Below, one piece after another: positions 8,275-17,613 of a stretch of DNA of 50,550 nucleotides. Source of the DNA: Bacteroidota bacterium (GTDB lineage: Bacteria > Bacteroidota > Bacteroidia > Chitinophagales > Chitinophagaceae); assembly GCA_013286485.1 (NCBI GenBank), contig JABDFN010000003.1, positions 1 to 50,550 on the forward strand. The letters run 5' to 3'. Each line of letters opens with the position of its first letter. The first letter of the stretch is position 1. A program made the translations under genes and the position numbers. The notes under the pieces are model-generated. The model had not been told where the DNA came from, did no database searches, and saw only the letters and a list, made by a program, of their open reading frames with translations.

Positions 8275-9038
8275 TAGTAATATTGTTTTACAAATGAACT
8301 TTCTATTTCTCCTAATACCTTGTTCTGTAATATTTTTATACCGGGCCTATAACCACTTACAGGAACAGAAAGGCCTATTGCGCCAGGCCTTACAGCAGGT
8401 GCATAAGTTGAATTCGGAAAATCAACAAAACACCTAATGTAATAGTGTTCTCCAAAACTAACATTTAATGCAACCGGCTCTTGTTGATCATTAATATATA
8501 TTTGGTATTCACTCTCTCTATCTAGTTTTATTGTAAATTTAGTATTTGCTTTCATTTCAAAGGTGTCTTTATCGATCCGAACGTACATCTTTTTTAAATC
8601 ATTTAATGAGTGATTATATACGGGTCTGAAAAGAGTAACGTAAGCGATTTGTTTATCGTATTTCTTTTTTCTTTTAAGTTGTATCAACGTTTTTAAACTA
8701 TCAAATTTATCAGTGTAATAAACATCTCCTTTAAGATTGTATAAACCTCTTTGTTTTACATTTTCAAAATGGGTCATTTGCAGTACATTCCCACCTTCAC
8801 TTATTGTTTCTTTCAAAAGTTTTTTGAATTGTTCATCGAAAGGAGCAGACCTTTTCAAAGAGGGATCGCCTGTTTTAATACTCCCTACATATTTTAATTC
8901 ATTTGTAAAATCGCTTTCTTTTGGTATAACAATGATCTCAGTTACTGTGGAATCATCCATTTTTTCCGTAACAACTAACTGGGCAAAAAGATGTTGGGGT
9001 AATAAAAGAAAAAGAATACCTGTAAAGTATAGCTTCAT
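8274..9038 (-). CDS. secreted protein of unknown function
   Basis: This 254-residue protein has a signal peptide (MKLYFTGILFLLLPQHLFAQ) and no other membrane segment. The middle has a GGNVLQMTHF segment, similar to small stress lipoproteins that carry a G-A/G-N-x-I motif, and then a lysine-rich stretch (QLKRKKKYDKQ). The rest is beta-rich and compatible with an envelope protein. No family is assigned. Its stop overlaps the start of the CvfB-like gene by one base, so the two are cotranscribed and perhaps coupled. On the minus strand an exact -7 box, TAATTTTG (complement of 9053-9060), lies about 15 bases before the ATG. Confidence 0.7.
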   Translation of the reverse strand: MKLYFTGILFLLLPQHLFAQLVVTEKMDDSTVTEIIVIPKESDFTNELKYVGSIKTGDPSLKRSAPFDEQFKKLLKETISEGGNVLQMTHFENVKQRGLYNLKGDVYYTDKFDSLKTLIQLKRKKKYDKQIAYVTLFRPVYNHSLNDLKKMYVRIDKDTFEMKANTKFTIKLDRESEYQIYINDQQEPVALNVSFGEHYYIRCFVDFPNSTYAPAVRPGAIGLSVPVSGYRPGIKILQNKVLGEIESSFVKQYY

Positions 9039-9144
9039 AATGTGGTTTTTCGCAAAATTAGTATTTGGCTTGTTATTTGCACCTACTAACTATTTGTTTA
9101 TGGTTATATAGAACATTATTACTACATTTTGTCAAATATGTATA

Positions 9145-9152
9145 TAATTTTG
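9145..9152 (+). promoter_or_regulatory. -7 box directly before a secreted-protein gene
   Basis: TAATTTTG fits TAnnTTTG and ends 7 bases before the ATG at 9160. The nearest upstream TTTG (9128-9131) is only 13 bases away, closer than the usual 17-23. The leader would be a few bases at most. Confidence 0.4.
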
Positions 9153-9159
9153 TATTAGC

Positions 9160-9681
9160 ATGTTAAGATTATTACGATATAGTTGCTTGTTGTTATGCTG
9201 TATAACATTTACTGTTTTTGCTTTTGGTCAAAAAAAGTTGAACAGCAGCCTTTACCAATATACACTTACCGTTCCCGATAGCCTTATGGAAACAACGGAA
9301 CCGGGCAATGATTCTGAAAAAACTTTTTATGATAATGTTTCGGGTGTTGTAATGATGGTAACAGGCAGAGCCGGCATTTTTGAAAATGCAAGCGGATATA
9401 TGAATTGTTCGAAAAAAAATCTTGAAACAGAGCTGAAAGATTACCAGGGGGATTCTACACTTCGGCTTATATCATGTGATCAGTCTAAGCACTATTCAAA
9501 AGAGGTAGTTATATTACATTTTGAAACTAAAGCATTACCTGAAGGGTTCAACAGGTGCATGATGTACTTTGTTCATCGTAGTGATAAAGAAGTCCAGTTT
9601 TCTTTTATGTATGATAAGGAAAATGATAAAACCAGTGTGGTCTATATAGAAAAGATCATGCAAACATTACAACTGCCTTAA
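9160..9681 (+). CDS. secreted protein of unknown function
   Basis: The 173-residue protein has a signal peptide ending near FAFGQ (residue 24). The mature part, roughly residues 25-173, is a single small domain with alternating strands and a final helix (YIEKIMQTLQLP). The pattern, a short stretch YQYTLTVPDSLME at the start and a variance-type ending, resembles periplasmic PsbP/DUF1795-like proteins, but the match is weak. Three cysteines are seen in the mature part. It is convergent with a deacetylase gene, with a four-base overlap of the stop codons. Confidence 0.65.
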   Translation: MLRLLRYSCLLLCCITFTVFAFGQKKLNSSLYQYTLTVPDSLMETTEPGNDSEKTFYDNVSGVVMMVTGRAGIFENASGYMNCSKKNLETELKDYQGDSTLRLISCDQSKHYSKEVVILHFETKALPEGFNRCMMYFVHRSDKEVQFSFMYDKENDKTSVVYIEKIMQTLQLP

Positions 9682-10424
9682 AATGGCTTTAGTTTACCTT
9701 TTTTGAGTTTTATTTTAAAATCCTTTATTGAATCTGTGCCACGGATATCAATGCGTTTTATTTCATACAAGTCAGTTGCTGGTATTTTACATACCTGGTT
9801 GCCGATCCTAAAAGCGGCTTCCATACCTATTTCATGCATCCATTTCTTTAGCTCAGCAAAATCGGATTTTTTTTCGGGTCTTGCACCATATGGGTATGCC
9901 AGCACTTTATGATACTTAAGTCCACTATTCTCAAAAGCATGTAAGGATTTTTCAATTACTTTTTTAATTCCACTAACGCTTGTTTTAGAAAAATTTTCAT
10001 GATTATAACCATGCATGCCTAATTGTATGATTGTGGGATCTAATTGTTTCAATTCGGAAAGGCTCATTTTTTTATTTGTAAGATGTTTTGACTGTTCTGC
10101 TGTACCATCTACATTGTCAGCTATAATAAAAAAAGTGGCGGCCCAATTTAAGCTCTGTAGCAGTGGGTATACGTGCTGCAGGTTGTTTGTGTAACCATCG
10201 TCAAATGTTATTAGAATAGTTTTTTTATTATAAATGCCTTTTTTTGCAGCAATAATAAATTCAGGAAGTGTTATGGCATGATAACCATTTTTTTTAAGCC
10301 AATCCCATTGCCTGGAAAGTCTGTTCGGATCTATTGTCAACCTATCGTTAACCCCTTCCCAAACCTTATGATACATTAAAACAGGTATTCCTTTAATTGT
10401 AGGCAAAAGCCAATGTAACCTCAT
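9678..10424 (-). CDS. polysaccharide deacetylase (NodB-type)
   Basis: This 248-residue enzyme of carbohydrate esterase family 4 should remove acetyl groups from an N-acetylated glycan using a divalent metal. The metal-binding TFDDGY block is at residues 73-78, with Asp75 and Asp76, and the HxxxH metal pair is at His138 and His142 (MHGYNH). A YPYGARP block follows near residue 167. The N-terminus reads IPVLMYHKV, the usual start of the domain, with no signal peptide. The nearby divergent glycosyltransferase suggests a role in surface polysaccharide or lipopolysaccharide assembly (inference). Starts about 85 bases from that gene. Confidence 0.9.
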   Translation of the reverse strand: MRLHWLLPTIKGIPVLMYHKVWEGVNDRLTIDPNRLSRQWDWLKKNGYHAITLPEFIIAAKKGIYNKKTILITFDDGYTNNLQHVYPLLQSLNWAATFFIIADNVDGTAEQSKHLTNKKMSLSELKQLDPTIIQLGMHGYNHENFSKTSVSGIKKVIEKSLHAFENSGLKYHKVLAYPYGARPEKKSDFAELKKWMHEIGMEAAFRIGNQVCKIPATDLYEIKRIDIRGTDSIKDFKIKLKKGKLKPF

Positions 10425-10493
10425 TGATATATTTTTTCAATAATGAAAAATACATTTTATTGTTGAAGATACTCTTTTAGGGCTATTTAATAA

Positions 10494-10501
10494 TATCTTT
10501 G
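10494..10501 (+). promoter_or_regulatory. -7 box of the glycosyltransferase gene
   Basis: TATCTTTG is an exact TAnnTTTG box. It overlaps the upstream TTG at 10499, so that triplet cannot be the start; the ATG at 10511, 10 bases after the box, is used with almost no leader. Confidence 0.55.
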
Positions 10502-10510
10502 ATCACAGAC

Positions 10511-11308
10511 ATGTCTTCTAATGACAATATAATAAAAATAAGCGCTGTAATAATCACTCACAATGAAGAAAAAAATATAGCGCGTTGTATAAGCTCAGTA
10601 AAGAAAATAGCTGATGAAGTAATAGTTGTAGACAGCTTTTCTACTGATAGTACCGTACCTATTGCAAAAAGCTTAGGGGCCAATGTTATTTCTCACGAAT
10701 TTAATGGTTACGGAGAACAGAAATATTTTGCTGAAAAACTGACATCCAACCCATGGATATTATCATTAGATGCAGACGAAGAAATATCTGTTGAATTAGG
10801 TAAAAGTATATTGTTATTAAAAGACAAGCAACCAATATGGGATGCATATAAAATAAATATTCTTCCCAACTTTTGTGGCAAATGGATCAGGCATTGTGGC
10901 TGGTACCCACAACCTAAAGTTCGTTTATGGAATAAATGTAAAGGCGCTACTAACAACAACACAGTGCATGAAGAATGGCTACCTGTAGATAAAACCGTAA
11001 AAATAGGCCGGCTAAGAGGCGATATACTACACTATAGTTATCCTACCATTTCTGATTATATGCGCAAACTGGAACAGTATTCTGAATTGAAGGCAAGAGC
11101 CGCAGTATCGGAAGGGAAGCATATAACTTTATTGAAAATAATTGTAGGTCCAGCATGGCGATTTATAGTAGACTTTTTTCTTCGCGCGGGATTTTTAGAT
11201 GGCTATTACGGATATATTGTTTGTAAAAATTCTGCATTCTATACCTTTATCAAGTATATTAAAATATGGGTTTACAACAGAGATAAAAAAAGAATGGCTA
11301 AGACTTGA
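10511..11308 (+). CDS. family 2 glycosyltransferase
   Basis: This 265-residue transferase has the GT-A fold motifs: ISAVIITHNEEKNIARCISSV at the start, DEVIVVDSFSTDST, and the DxD-type block LSLDADEEIS near residue 90. A later segment, LRGDILHYSYPTISDYMRK, is typical of the WaaE/KdtX-like lipopolysaccharide core transferases. Substrate is not evident. The C-terminal part has a weakly hydrophobic amphipathic stretch that may bind the inner membrane. Its 3' end overlaps the convergent T9SS gene by 11 bases. The start is chosen from the promoter box position. Confidence 0.88.
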   Translation: MSSNDNIIKISAVIITHNEEKNIARCISSVKKIADEVIVVDSFSTDSTVPIAKSLGANVISHEFNGYGEQKYFAEKLTSNPWILSLDADEEISVELGKSILLLKDKQPIWDAYKINILPNFCGKWIRHCGWYPQPKVRLWNKCKGATNNNTVHEEWLPVDKTVKIGRLRGDILHYSYPTISDYMRKLEQYSELKARAAVSEGKHITLLKIIVGPAWRFIVDFFLRAGFLDGYYGYIVCKNSAFYTFIKYIKIWVYNRDKKRMAKT

Positions 11309-13271
11309 CCCATTTTCTGACCTGCATCTCATTCCGAATTTTTATTGATACAGTATAAGCGCCTGAAGTAAGTGCGCTTACGTTTATACTCACAGTGTTC
11401 TGTCCGGAAGTTAATTGTTCAGATTCGGTTATTATTTTTCTGCCTGATGCATCAATAATATATAATAAGGCAGTTTCATTATTTGTGCAGTTTATTTGCA
11501 GATTCAATTTTGTTGTTACAGGATTTGGGTATAATACGACTTCAAACGTATGAACAGGAATATGGTTAATAGCTTCGTAAATAACATTATTGGCAGTAAT
11601 AACGGTGCCGATGCCAAGATTATAGTAATTGCCGGATGGGGTTTGCTGTAACTTTACAGGACGAACCATATACAACTTATTACCACTTTTACCTACAGTA
11701 TCGTCAAAGCTAAAAACTGTTTTAGAGACCATAGGTGATATTTTTTGATAATAGCCATAAGTACTATCAGCACGATATACATAATAACCTACAACTGCTG
11801 TGTCGGGAGAGGCTGCCCAAGTAATATTGGCACCTTTAGAAGTATTATGAGCACTAACACTTACCACCGGATTTATGTAGTCCATTCTTAGGGTTGGATC
11901 GCCCATAAGCGCTACATGTACCCATTGTTGTCCATATCCGCCCGGATTGTATATGCTATTATTTTGTGTAAGCCTGGCTGAATAACCAATAGATTCTCCT
12001 AAAGCCATATGGTGAAAAAACCAGTTAGGCCTACCTGCCCAACAGTCGGTAAGTGCCGGCACATCAGAGCAGAGCGGGGCCCTAAGAAAATTATCCTGTA
12101 CATTCCAGTCACCAAAATAACTGCCAAACAGCATTGTAAAAATGCCATTTATATGGTTGGTTGCAAAATTTGTAGTGCTGCCAATTCCTCCTGCACTTGT
12201 AAATGAGCCACCGCCACAGCCATATGCCCATAAATAATCAGAATCATTCAATGATGAAATAAAGTCTATTGATTGGGTATTATTTGCACCTATCAATGCT
12301 GGAAAATTTCTCCATGCATTCGCTGCAAATGCCTCACCGCTAAAAGGTCCGAAATTATCATCTACTAATGCGCGGTGCTTAATATTTAGAGAATCCATTT
12401 TATACAAATGATCACGCAACAGATATGAGCGCATCATCTGTATTTCAGTTTTGGCAAATGAAGGCATATTATAAAAATCAACGCGGCCTACTTGTAACTC
12501 TACCAGGCTTGGAATGTTTGTTTGATCCCATTTACCATCTCCAGGTGCATTCCAGTTTGCAGCAATAATTGCAGAACCGGTATCAATTACTGATATATCG
12601 GTCCATGTACCATTTACATCACCATAATACACGTCGGCAGGCCATGCACCATAATGGTTTCCGTGCCCGTCAGGATTAAGTGCTCCGCTATAAGGTACCG
12701 GTATGTGTCCTAAAAGCAATAGTGCCTGTACATTACCATGACCATTATAGTCATTGATAATTAGCCTTCTTACAATTGTGTCACTTGTATTTCTACTTAC
12801 ATCATGCCTTATTAACTGCCACCCATCACCATTTATATCGCCCATCAGCCTTTTGATCTCGGCAGCACAGGAATCTGTAAACATAGAATCTACCATCAAT
12901 ATCAATATACCCCTGTTATGTATAGCAGGGCATTTTATTCCAGCATAAATATATCCAGTAGGAGATGTGCCTCCAGATGCTTCTACTGCATATTCATATG
13001 CGCTATCAACTATAATAGTGTTGTCAATATATTGGCTATCTGTAGCAGTTAGTGTGGCTATGGATGCACCCCAACCAGTTGCCGTTTTTGACTTTTTGAA
13101 AATATTATAAGAGGTTACGCCAACAACAGGTTTCCATGACAATGTAATCCTTGCGGGGGATAATTGTGTGGTTGTTGTTACCTGTAATGCATAGTCCGCA
13201 GTAGTTTGGGCTATACTTTTCGAAAAAGCCAATAAAAACAAAAAAATGATAATTCCTGATCGGTTTACCAT
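11298..13271 (-). CDS. T9SS-exported protein with fibronectin III and gingipain-like (C25) domains
   Basis: The 657-residue protein has a signal peptide (residues 1-21) and a fibronectin type III domain (about 25-100). A large region at 110-460 resembles a caspase-fold C25 peptidase in its order of blocks, including LLLGHIPVPY, WPADVYYGDVNG, VGRVDFYNMP and the closing VALMGDPTLRM. A second fibronectin-like domain follows at 470-560, then a T9SS type A sorting domain at 580-657 (LYPNPVTTKLNLQI). Where gingipains have GHG the sequence has YGCGGG, and where they have the catalytic Cys it reads TMLFGSYFGDW, so both active residues look replaced. It may be an inactive peptidase-fold adhesin (inference). 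It is 21 bases downstream of the kinase gene. Confidence 0.75.
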   Translation of the reverse strand: MVNRSGIIIFLFLLAFSKSIAQTTADYALQVTTTTQLSPARITLSWKPVVGVTSYNIFKKSKTATGWGASIATLTATDSQYIDNTIIVDSAYEYAVEASGGTSPTGYIYAGIKCPAIHNRGILILMVDSMFTDSCAAEIKRLMGDINGDGWQLIRHDVSRNTSDTIVRRLIINDYNGHGNVQALLLLGHIPVPYSGALNPDGHGNHYGAWPADVYYGDVNGTWTDISVIDTGSAIIAANWNAPGDGKWDQTNIPSLVELQVGRVDFYNMPSFAKTEIQMMRSYLLRDHLYKMDSLNIKHRALVDDNFGPFSGEAFAANAWRNFPALIGANNTQSIDFISSLNDSDYLWAYGCGGGSFTSAGGIGSTTNFATNHINGIFTMLFGSYFGDWNVQDNFLRAPLCSDVPALTDCWAGRPNWFFHHMALGESIGYSARLTQNNSIYNPGGYGQQWVHVALMGDPTLRMDYINPVVSVSAHNTSKGANITWAASPDTAVVGYYVYRADSTYGYYQKISPMVSKTVFSFDDTVGKSGNKLYMVRPVKLQQTPSGNYYNLGIGTVITANNVIYEAINHIPVHTFEVVLYPNPVTTKLNLQINCTNNETALLYIIDASGRKIITESEQLTSGQNTVSINVSALTSGAYTVSIKIRNEMQVRKWVKS

Positions 13272-13275
13272 ACCG

Positions 13276-13283
13276 CAAATATA
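13276..13283 (-). promoter_or_regulatory. -7 box of the T9SS gene
   Basis: The complement reads TATATTTG, an exact TAnnTTTG, ending 4 bases before the ATG. It implies an internal promoter between the kinase and the exported protein and a nearly leaderless message. Confidence 0.45.
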
Positions 13284-13292
13284 GTAGTATTT

Positions 13293-14636
13293 TTAATAAA
13301 TATTGCCCGAAGTCTCGTGTATGGGCAAGTCAATATTGAATGTAGTACCCAGTTTTTCTTCACTGTTTACAGATATTCTACCTTCATGCGCCTCTACAAT
13401 TTGTTGGCAGATGTTGAGTCCTAAACCATAGGATTTTTCTCCATGAAGCCCTCTTCTTGCTGCATGAGTAAATCTATCAAAGATGTAAGGTTGCAAATTT
13501 TTTGGTATGCCGATACCGTTATCGCTCACCGATATTCTTGCCATATTATTTTCGGTAGTGAGGCCAATGCTAATAAGCCCATCTGATTTAGTGAATTTTA
13601 TGGCATTATTGATAAGGTTGTCGATAACCCTGCGCATTTTTTGTTCGTTAATAGCTGCAACAATCACTTCATCGGGAATGGTAAATTCAAAATGTTTTTC
13701 ACCTGTGACCCGATGCTCCCATTTTTTTTGTATAGAATCAATAAAACTATTCAATGACATGGGCGTTTTATCTATCATCTCATCTTCATTCTTCCTTGCT
13801 GCGTCGATAACATCGTGCAGAATATGGTCTGCGTCACCACAAGCTGACAATATCATATCATAATACTCCTCCTTTTCCTGCTCAGTAACAGAAGGAAACC
13901 TTATAATTTCTACTAAACCCGATATGCTGTTCAATGGGCTTCGCAGGTCATGTGCTACTGCATCCAATATGTTTGTATGCTTTTGATAAATACTCTTTAT
14001 CTCTTTATTTTTATCTACGATCGTTATTAGCTGTATATAATACCTGAAATGGTAGGAATAGATAACACGGGAAATAACAAAGAAAACTACAAGCACTATA
14101 ATTAATGCAACATAATTTTGAAACAGTATAGAAATATCTGTTTGAAATAAATGCAGGAACAACATAAATGATGTAAAAACTACTAAAGATATGCTCAACG
14201 TACCCCAGATATCCAAAATCCATAATACAGAAACGACGAACATACCTGAAACGAACATAGTAAGGGTATTTCTGGGGTTATGTTGTGCAATAAATGTTAA
14301 CCACATAAAACCACAAGCTATTATCAATGCATAAAAAGAAGATAATACCCAATAGACATTGAATCTTTGTTTGGTTAATCCTTTTTTGGTTAAGTAAAAA
14401 AGAGCACGGTATAAAAATGAACCGGATAATAAAAACAGTGTAACATACCTATACCCCTCGATATGCGAAATAGTAAAACGTGTTTCTACAAATATCCTGA
14501 CGATAAGTAATGATATACATGTGCCGATTATAGTAATCGACATGATATTTGATATAGCTATATTTTGCCGGACCGCATATTGCTTAAATTTTTCTGCTTC
14601 GGCCCGTTTTGGGGTTTTAAAAAAATAATATTGCAT
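13293..14636 (-). CDS. membrane-bound sensor histidine kinase
   Basis: This 447-residue kinase has an N-terminal half with about six membrane helices (near 31-50, 64-83, 97-119, 130-148, 150-170 and 181-200) and no visible extracellular sensor domain. The dimerisation block has the phospho-accepting His229 in VAHDLRSPLNSI. The ATPase part has N box NLINNAIKF, G1 DNGIGIP and G2 YGLGLNI. No response regulator gene lies nearby, so it is an orphan kinase. Upstream, 75 bases away on the same strand, is an unknown 165-residue protein, and downstream is a T9SS-exported protein; the three may be one transcript. Confidence 0.92.
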   Translation of the reverse strand: MQYYFFKTPKRAEAEKFKQYAVRQNIAISNIMSITIIGTCISLLIVRIFVETRFTISHIEGYRYVTLFLLSGSFLYRALFYLTKKGLTKQRFNVYWVLSSFYALIIACGFMWLTFIAQHNPRNTLTMFVSGMFVVSVLWILDIWGTLSISLVVFTSFMLFLHLFQTDISILFQNYVALIIVLVVFFVISRVIYSYHFRYYIQLITIVDKNKEIKSIYQKHTNILDAVAHDLRSPLNSISGLVEIIRFPSVTEQEKEEYYDMILSACGDADHILHDVIDAARKNEDEMIDKTPMSLNSFIDSIQKKWEHRVTGEKHFEFTIPDEVIVAAINEQKMRRVIDNLINNAIKFTKSDGLISIGLTTENNMARISVSDNGIGIPKNLQPYIFDRFTHAARRGLHGEKSYGLGLNICQQIVEAHEGRISVNSEEKLGTTFNIDLPIHETSGNIY

Positions 14637-14711
14637 TTATTTTGAAGTACTCCCGATACTTATATGAAAACATGCAAGTTTAATAAATATTTTTCTTCTT
14701 TTAGACGTATA

Positions 14712-15209
14712 TTAATCAAACTTAATGTAGTTCTGTATAAGCAGATCCCAGTCGTTTTTGTTTAATATACAGGTGGTATTCTCTTGCAGCATACAATAAG
14801 CAGTAAGGATAGTATTATTTCTTTCTATTAATATACCGGCAATGTTTTCAGCGGGTTTTCCTATTACTTCGGCATGTTTCAGCCGCATTAAAAAAGATTC
14901 TTTGTTCTCATCAGGATAGTCATCATATTCAATGTTCTCTATAAAAAAAACATATCCCGCATCTTCTTTAAATACTTTTATATAATCACCTGTATGTGCT
15001 TTTCTATGTAATTCCCTGGCATGATGGTCTGATAAAGTAAACCGGATGTTTGTAATGCCGCAAATAGTAGCCCAATTACTTACATCAAATAACTTATCCT
15101 TAGATTCTATAAATAGATCTTCTGCTTCTTCAATAAATTCCGCATCGTAAGAATAATGCCATTCATTCGACATTTCACTTGATGCAATAGGTTCCGAATG
15201 TTCGGCCAT
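14712..15209 (-). CDS. cytoplasmic protein of unknown function
   Basis: This 165-residue acidic protein has no signal peptide, membrane helix or metal motif. It may form a single alpha-beta domain; a stretch of 70-120 (ARELHRKAHTGDYIKVFKEDAGYVFFIENIEYDDYPDE) looks like strands and loops. No family is recognised. Codons 2-5 are written by one copy of the palindrome CCGAACATTCGG, so the repeat lies in coding sequence. It is 75 bases upstream of the orphan kinase and diverges from the malic enzyme gene. Confidence 0.6.
   Translation of the reverse strand: MAEHSEPIASSEMSNEWHYSYDAEFIEEAEDLFIESKDKLFDVSNWATICGITNIRFTLSDHHARELHRKAHTGDYIKVFKEDAGYVFFIENIEYDDYPDENKESFLMRLKHAEVIGKPAENIAGILIERNNTILTAYCMLQENTTCILNKNDWDLLIQNYIKFD
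15194..15205 (-). repeat. copy 2 of palindrome core CCGAACATTCGG, at a gene start
   Basis: The complement reads CCGAACATTCGG and codes for the residues right after the start Met of the 165-residue protein (MAEHSE). Unlike the copies at 6630, 28099 and 29872, its flanks do not extend the pairing. Confidence 0.8.
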
Positions 15210-15330
15210 TGGGGGAATTTGTGTTTAATATACGAAAATTCATGCCAGTTTTTAAAAAGCCGGTAATTCTTATACATTCTTAACCCGTGTATTATTTCGT
15301 ATTTTGGCAGTCCAAAATTTCAAAAGCCTT

Positions 15331-17610
15331 ATGGCACAGCATATTCGAAAAGAAGAAGCATTAGAATATCATGAGAAGGGACGACCGGGCAAAATTGAAG
15401 TAATACCATCAAAAGAGACAAAAACACAGCGAGATCTTGCTCTTGCATATTCACCCGGTGTAGCAGAACCATGTAAAGAAATAAGTGCAAATGTTGAGAA
15501 CGTTTATAAGTATACTGCTAAGGGAAACCTGGTTGCAGTTATTAGTAACGGAACAGCAGTACTTGGATTAGGTAATATTGGGCCTGAAGCGGCCAAACCT
15601 GTAATGGAAGGTAAGGGTATTTTGTTCAAGATATTCGCTGATATTGACGTTTTTGATATTGAATTAAATACAAAGAGCATTGATGAATTTGTAAATGTGG
15701 TGAAAGCTTTAGAACCAACATTTGGTGGTGTGAACCTGGAAGATATTAAAGCACCTGAATGTTTTGCTATTGAAACTAGGCTTAAAGAAGAAATGAATAT
15801 ACCCGTAATGCATGACGATCAGCATGGTACGGCTATTATTTCAGGTGCAGCATTATTGAATGCTTTAGACATTGTAAACAAGAAAATTGACAAAGTAAAA
15901 ATTGTGGTTAGTGGTGCAGGGGCCTCAGCAATATCTTGCTGCAAAATATATATAGCGTTAGGCGCTAAGCCTGGGAATGTATTTATGTTCGATACCAAAG
16001 GCCTGATTACCAATTCCAGGAAAGATCTGGATGAATATAAAAAACAGTTTGCTCAAGACGTACCTATGAGCAGCCTTGCTGACGAAATGAAGGATGCTGA
16101 TGTATTTATTGGTTTGTCGAAAGGGAATATTGTATCAACAGACATGGTGAAGTCTATGGCGAAAGATCCAATTATATTCGCATTGGCAAACCCTGACCCG
16201 GAAATACCGTATGAAGATGCTGTGGCAGCAAGGCCGGACGCTATTGTTGCCACCGGCCGCAGCGATTATCCAAACCAGGTAAATAATGTGTTGGGCTTCC
16301 CTTATATTTTTCGTGGGGCTCTTGATGTACGTGCTTCATCTATAAACGAAGAAATGAAATTGGCTGCAGTAAAAGCACTGGCGCAGCTTGCAAAAGAGCC
16401 GGTTCCGGATATTGTGAACATGGCCTACAATGAAAAAAGCCTGCATTATGGACCTGTGTATATCATTCCAAAACCTATTGATCCAAGATTATTGGTTGCC
16501 GTGTCGCCTGCTGTGGCAAAGGCTGCTATGGATAGTGGAGTGGCCAAACATCCCATAACTGATTGGGATGCCTATGAGTCTGCTTTATATCGCAGGTTAG
16601 GTTCTAACGATAATATCCTGCGTTTTATTACAAATAAAGCAAGAAAGGATCCTAAGCGTGTGGTATTCGTAGATGCTGAAAATTTAAAGGTTTTGAAAGC
16701 TGCCCAAACAGCTAAAGATGAGGGAATAGCAATACCTATATTATTAGGTGATGAAAAGAAAATAAAACAATTGATCAAAGTGAATGACCTTCAATTAAAA
16801 GATATAACAATCATAAATCCTACCGATGAGGCATACGAGAAGAAAAGGGTAGAATTTGGCGACATGTTTTTTGAAAAAAGAAAGCGCCGTGGATTTAACC
16901 TGTACGAAGCAAGAAAAATAATGCGCGAACGCCAGTATTTCGGTTGCATGATGGTAGAAACAGGAGAAGCAGATGCTTTAATATCAGGTTTGACACGAAA
17001 ATATCCTGATACAGTAAAACCTGCATTAGAAATAATAGGAATGGAGCCAAGTGCTAAACGTGTAGCGGGTATGTATATTATGCTTACAAAAAAGGGGCCT
17101 TTGTTCTTTGCAGATACAACAGTAAATTTTAATCCTACTGAAGAGGAATTGGAGGATATAACCTTGCTTACGGCGAGAACTGTTGAAACCTATAATATTA
17201 AACCACGCATAGCCATGCTTTCGTATTCTAATTTCGGTAGCAGCGATTCCCCTGAAGCAATTCTTGTCCGCAATGTTGTTGCAAGAATAAAAGAGAAACA
17301 TCCTGAAATTGTGATTGATGGAGAAATGCAGGCAGGTGTCGCGTTTAATAAAGACCTGTTGCGCGAAAATTATCCTTTTTCAGATCTTATAAGTGAACCG
17401 CCTAATGTGCTTATTTTTCCAAACCTGGCTGCTGGTAATATTGCATACCATTTGTTACAGGAGTTGGGTGGGGCAGAAGCGGTAGGACCTGTATTGGTAG
17501 GGCTTCGTAAACCGGTACATGTATTACAATTAGGTAGCACTGTACGCCAGATCACCAATATGGTGGCGATAGCGGTTGTAGAAGCGCAGGTAAAATGTAA
17601 TAATAAATAA
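15331..17610 (+). CDS. maeB: NADP-dependent malic enzyme, phosphotransacetylase-fused type
   Basis: The enzyme decarboxylates malate to pyruvate and makes NADPH. The N-terminal 420 residues are the malic enzyme domain, with [28 protein letters not shown], the [12 protein letters not shown] stretch, MHDDQHGTA and the dinucleotide site [12 protein letters not shown]. Residues from about 425 on are the phosphate acetyltransferase-like domain found in MaeB-type hybrids, usually regulatory. I start at the ATG at 15331 ([17 protein letters not shown]), which matches family N-termini. An upstream TTG at 15304 is in frame but less likely. It is the first gene of an operon with a flavoprotein 3 bases downstream. 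Confidence 0.95.
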   Translation: MAQHIRKEEALEYHEKGRPGKIEVIPSKETKTQRDLALAYSPGVAEPCKEISANVENVYKYTAKGNLVAVISNGTAVLGLGNIGPEAAKPVMEGKGILFKIFADIDVFDIELNTKSIDEFVNVVKALEPTFGGVNLEDIKAPECFAIETRLKEEMNIPVMHDDQHGTAIISGAALLNALDIVNKKIDKVKIVVSGAGASAISCCKIYIALGAKPGNVFMFDTKGLITNSRKDLDEYKKQFAQDVPMSSLADEMKDADVFIGLSKGNIVSTDMVKSMAKDPIIFALANPDPEIPYEDAVAARPDAIVATGRSDYPNQVNNVLGFPYIFRGALDVRASSINEEMKLAAVKALAQLAKEPVPDIVNMAYNEKSLHYGPVYIIPKPIDPRLLVAVSPAVAKAAMDSGVAKHPITDWDAYESALYRRLGSNDNILRFITNKARKDPKRVVFVDAENLKVLKAAQTAKDEGIAIPILLGDEKKIKQLIKVNDLQLKDITIINPTDEAYEKKRVEFGDMFFEKRKRRGFNLYEARKIMRERQYFGCMMVETGEADALISGLTRKYPDTVKPALEIIGMEPSAKRVAGMYIMLTKKGPLFFADTTVNFNPTEEELEDITLLTARTVETYNIKPRIAMLSYSNFGSSDSPEAILVRNVVARIKEKHPEIVIDGEMQAGVAFNKDLLRENYPFSDLISEPPNVLIFPNLAAGNIAYHLLQELGGAEAVGPVLVGLRKPVHVLQLGSTVRQITNMVAIAVVEAQVKCNNK

Positions 17611-17613
17611 CCA

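Noticed and set aside
15304-15330. TTG start for malic enzyme
   Set aside because: The ATG at 15331 gives the standard N-terminus ([17 protein letters not shown]).
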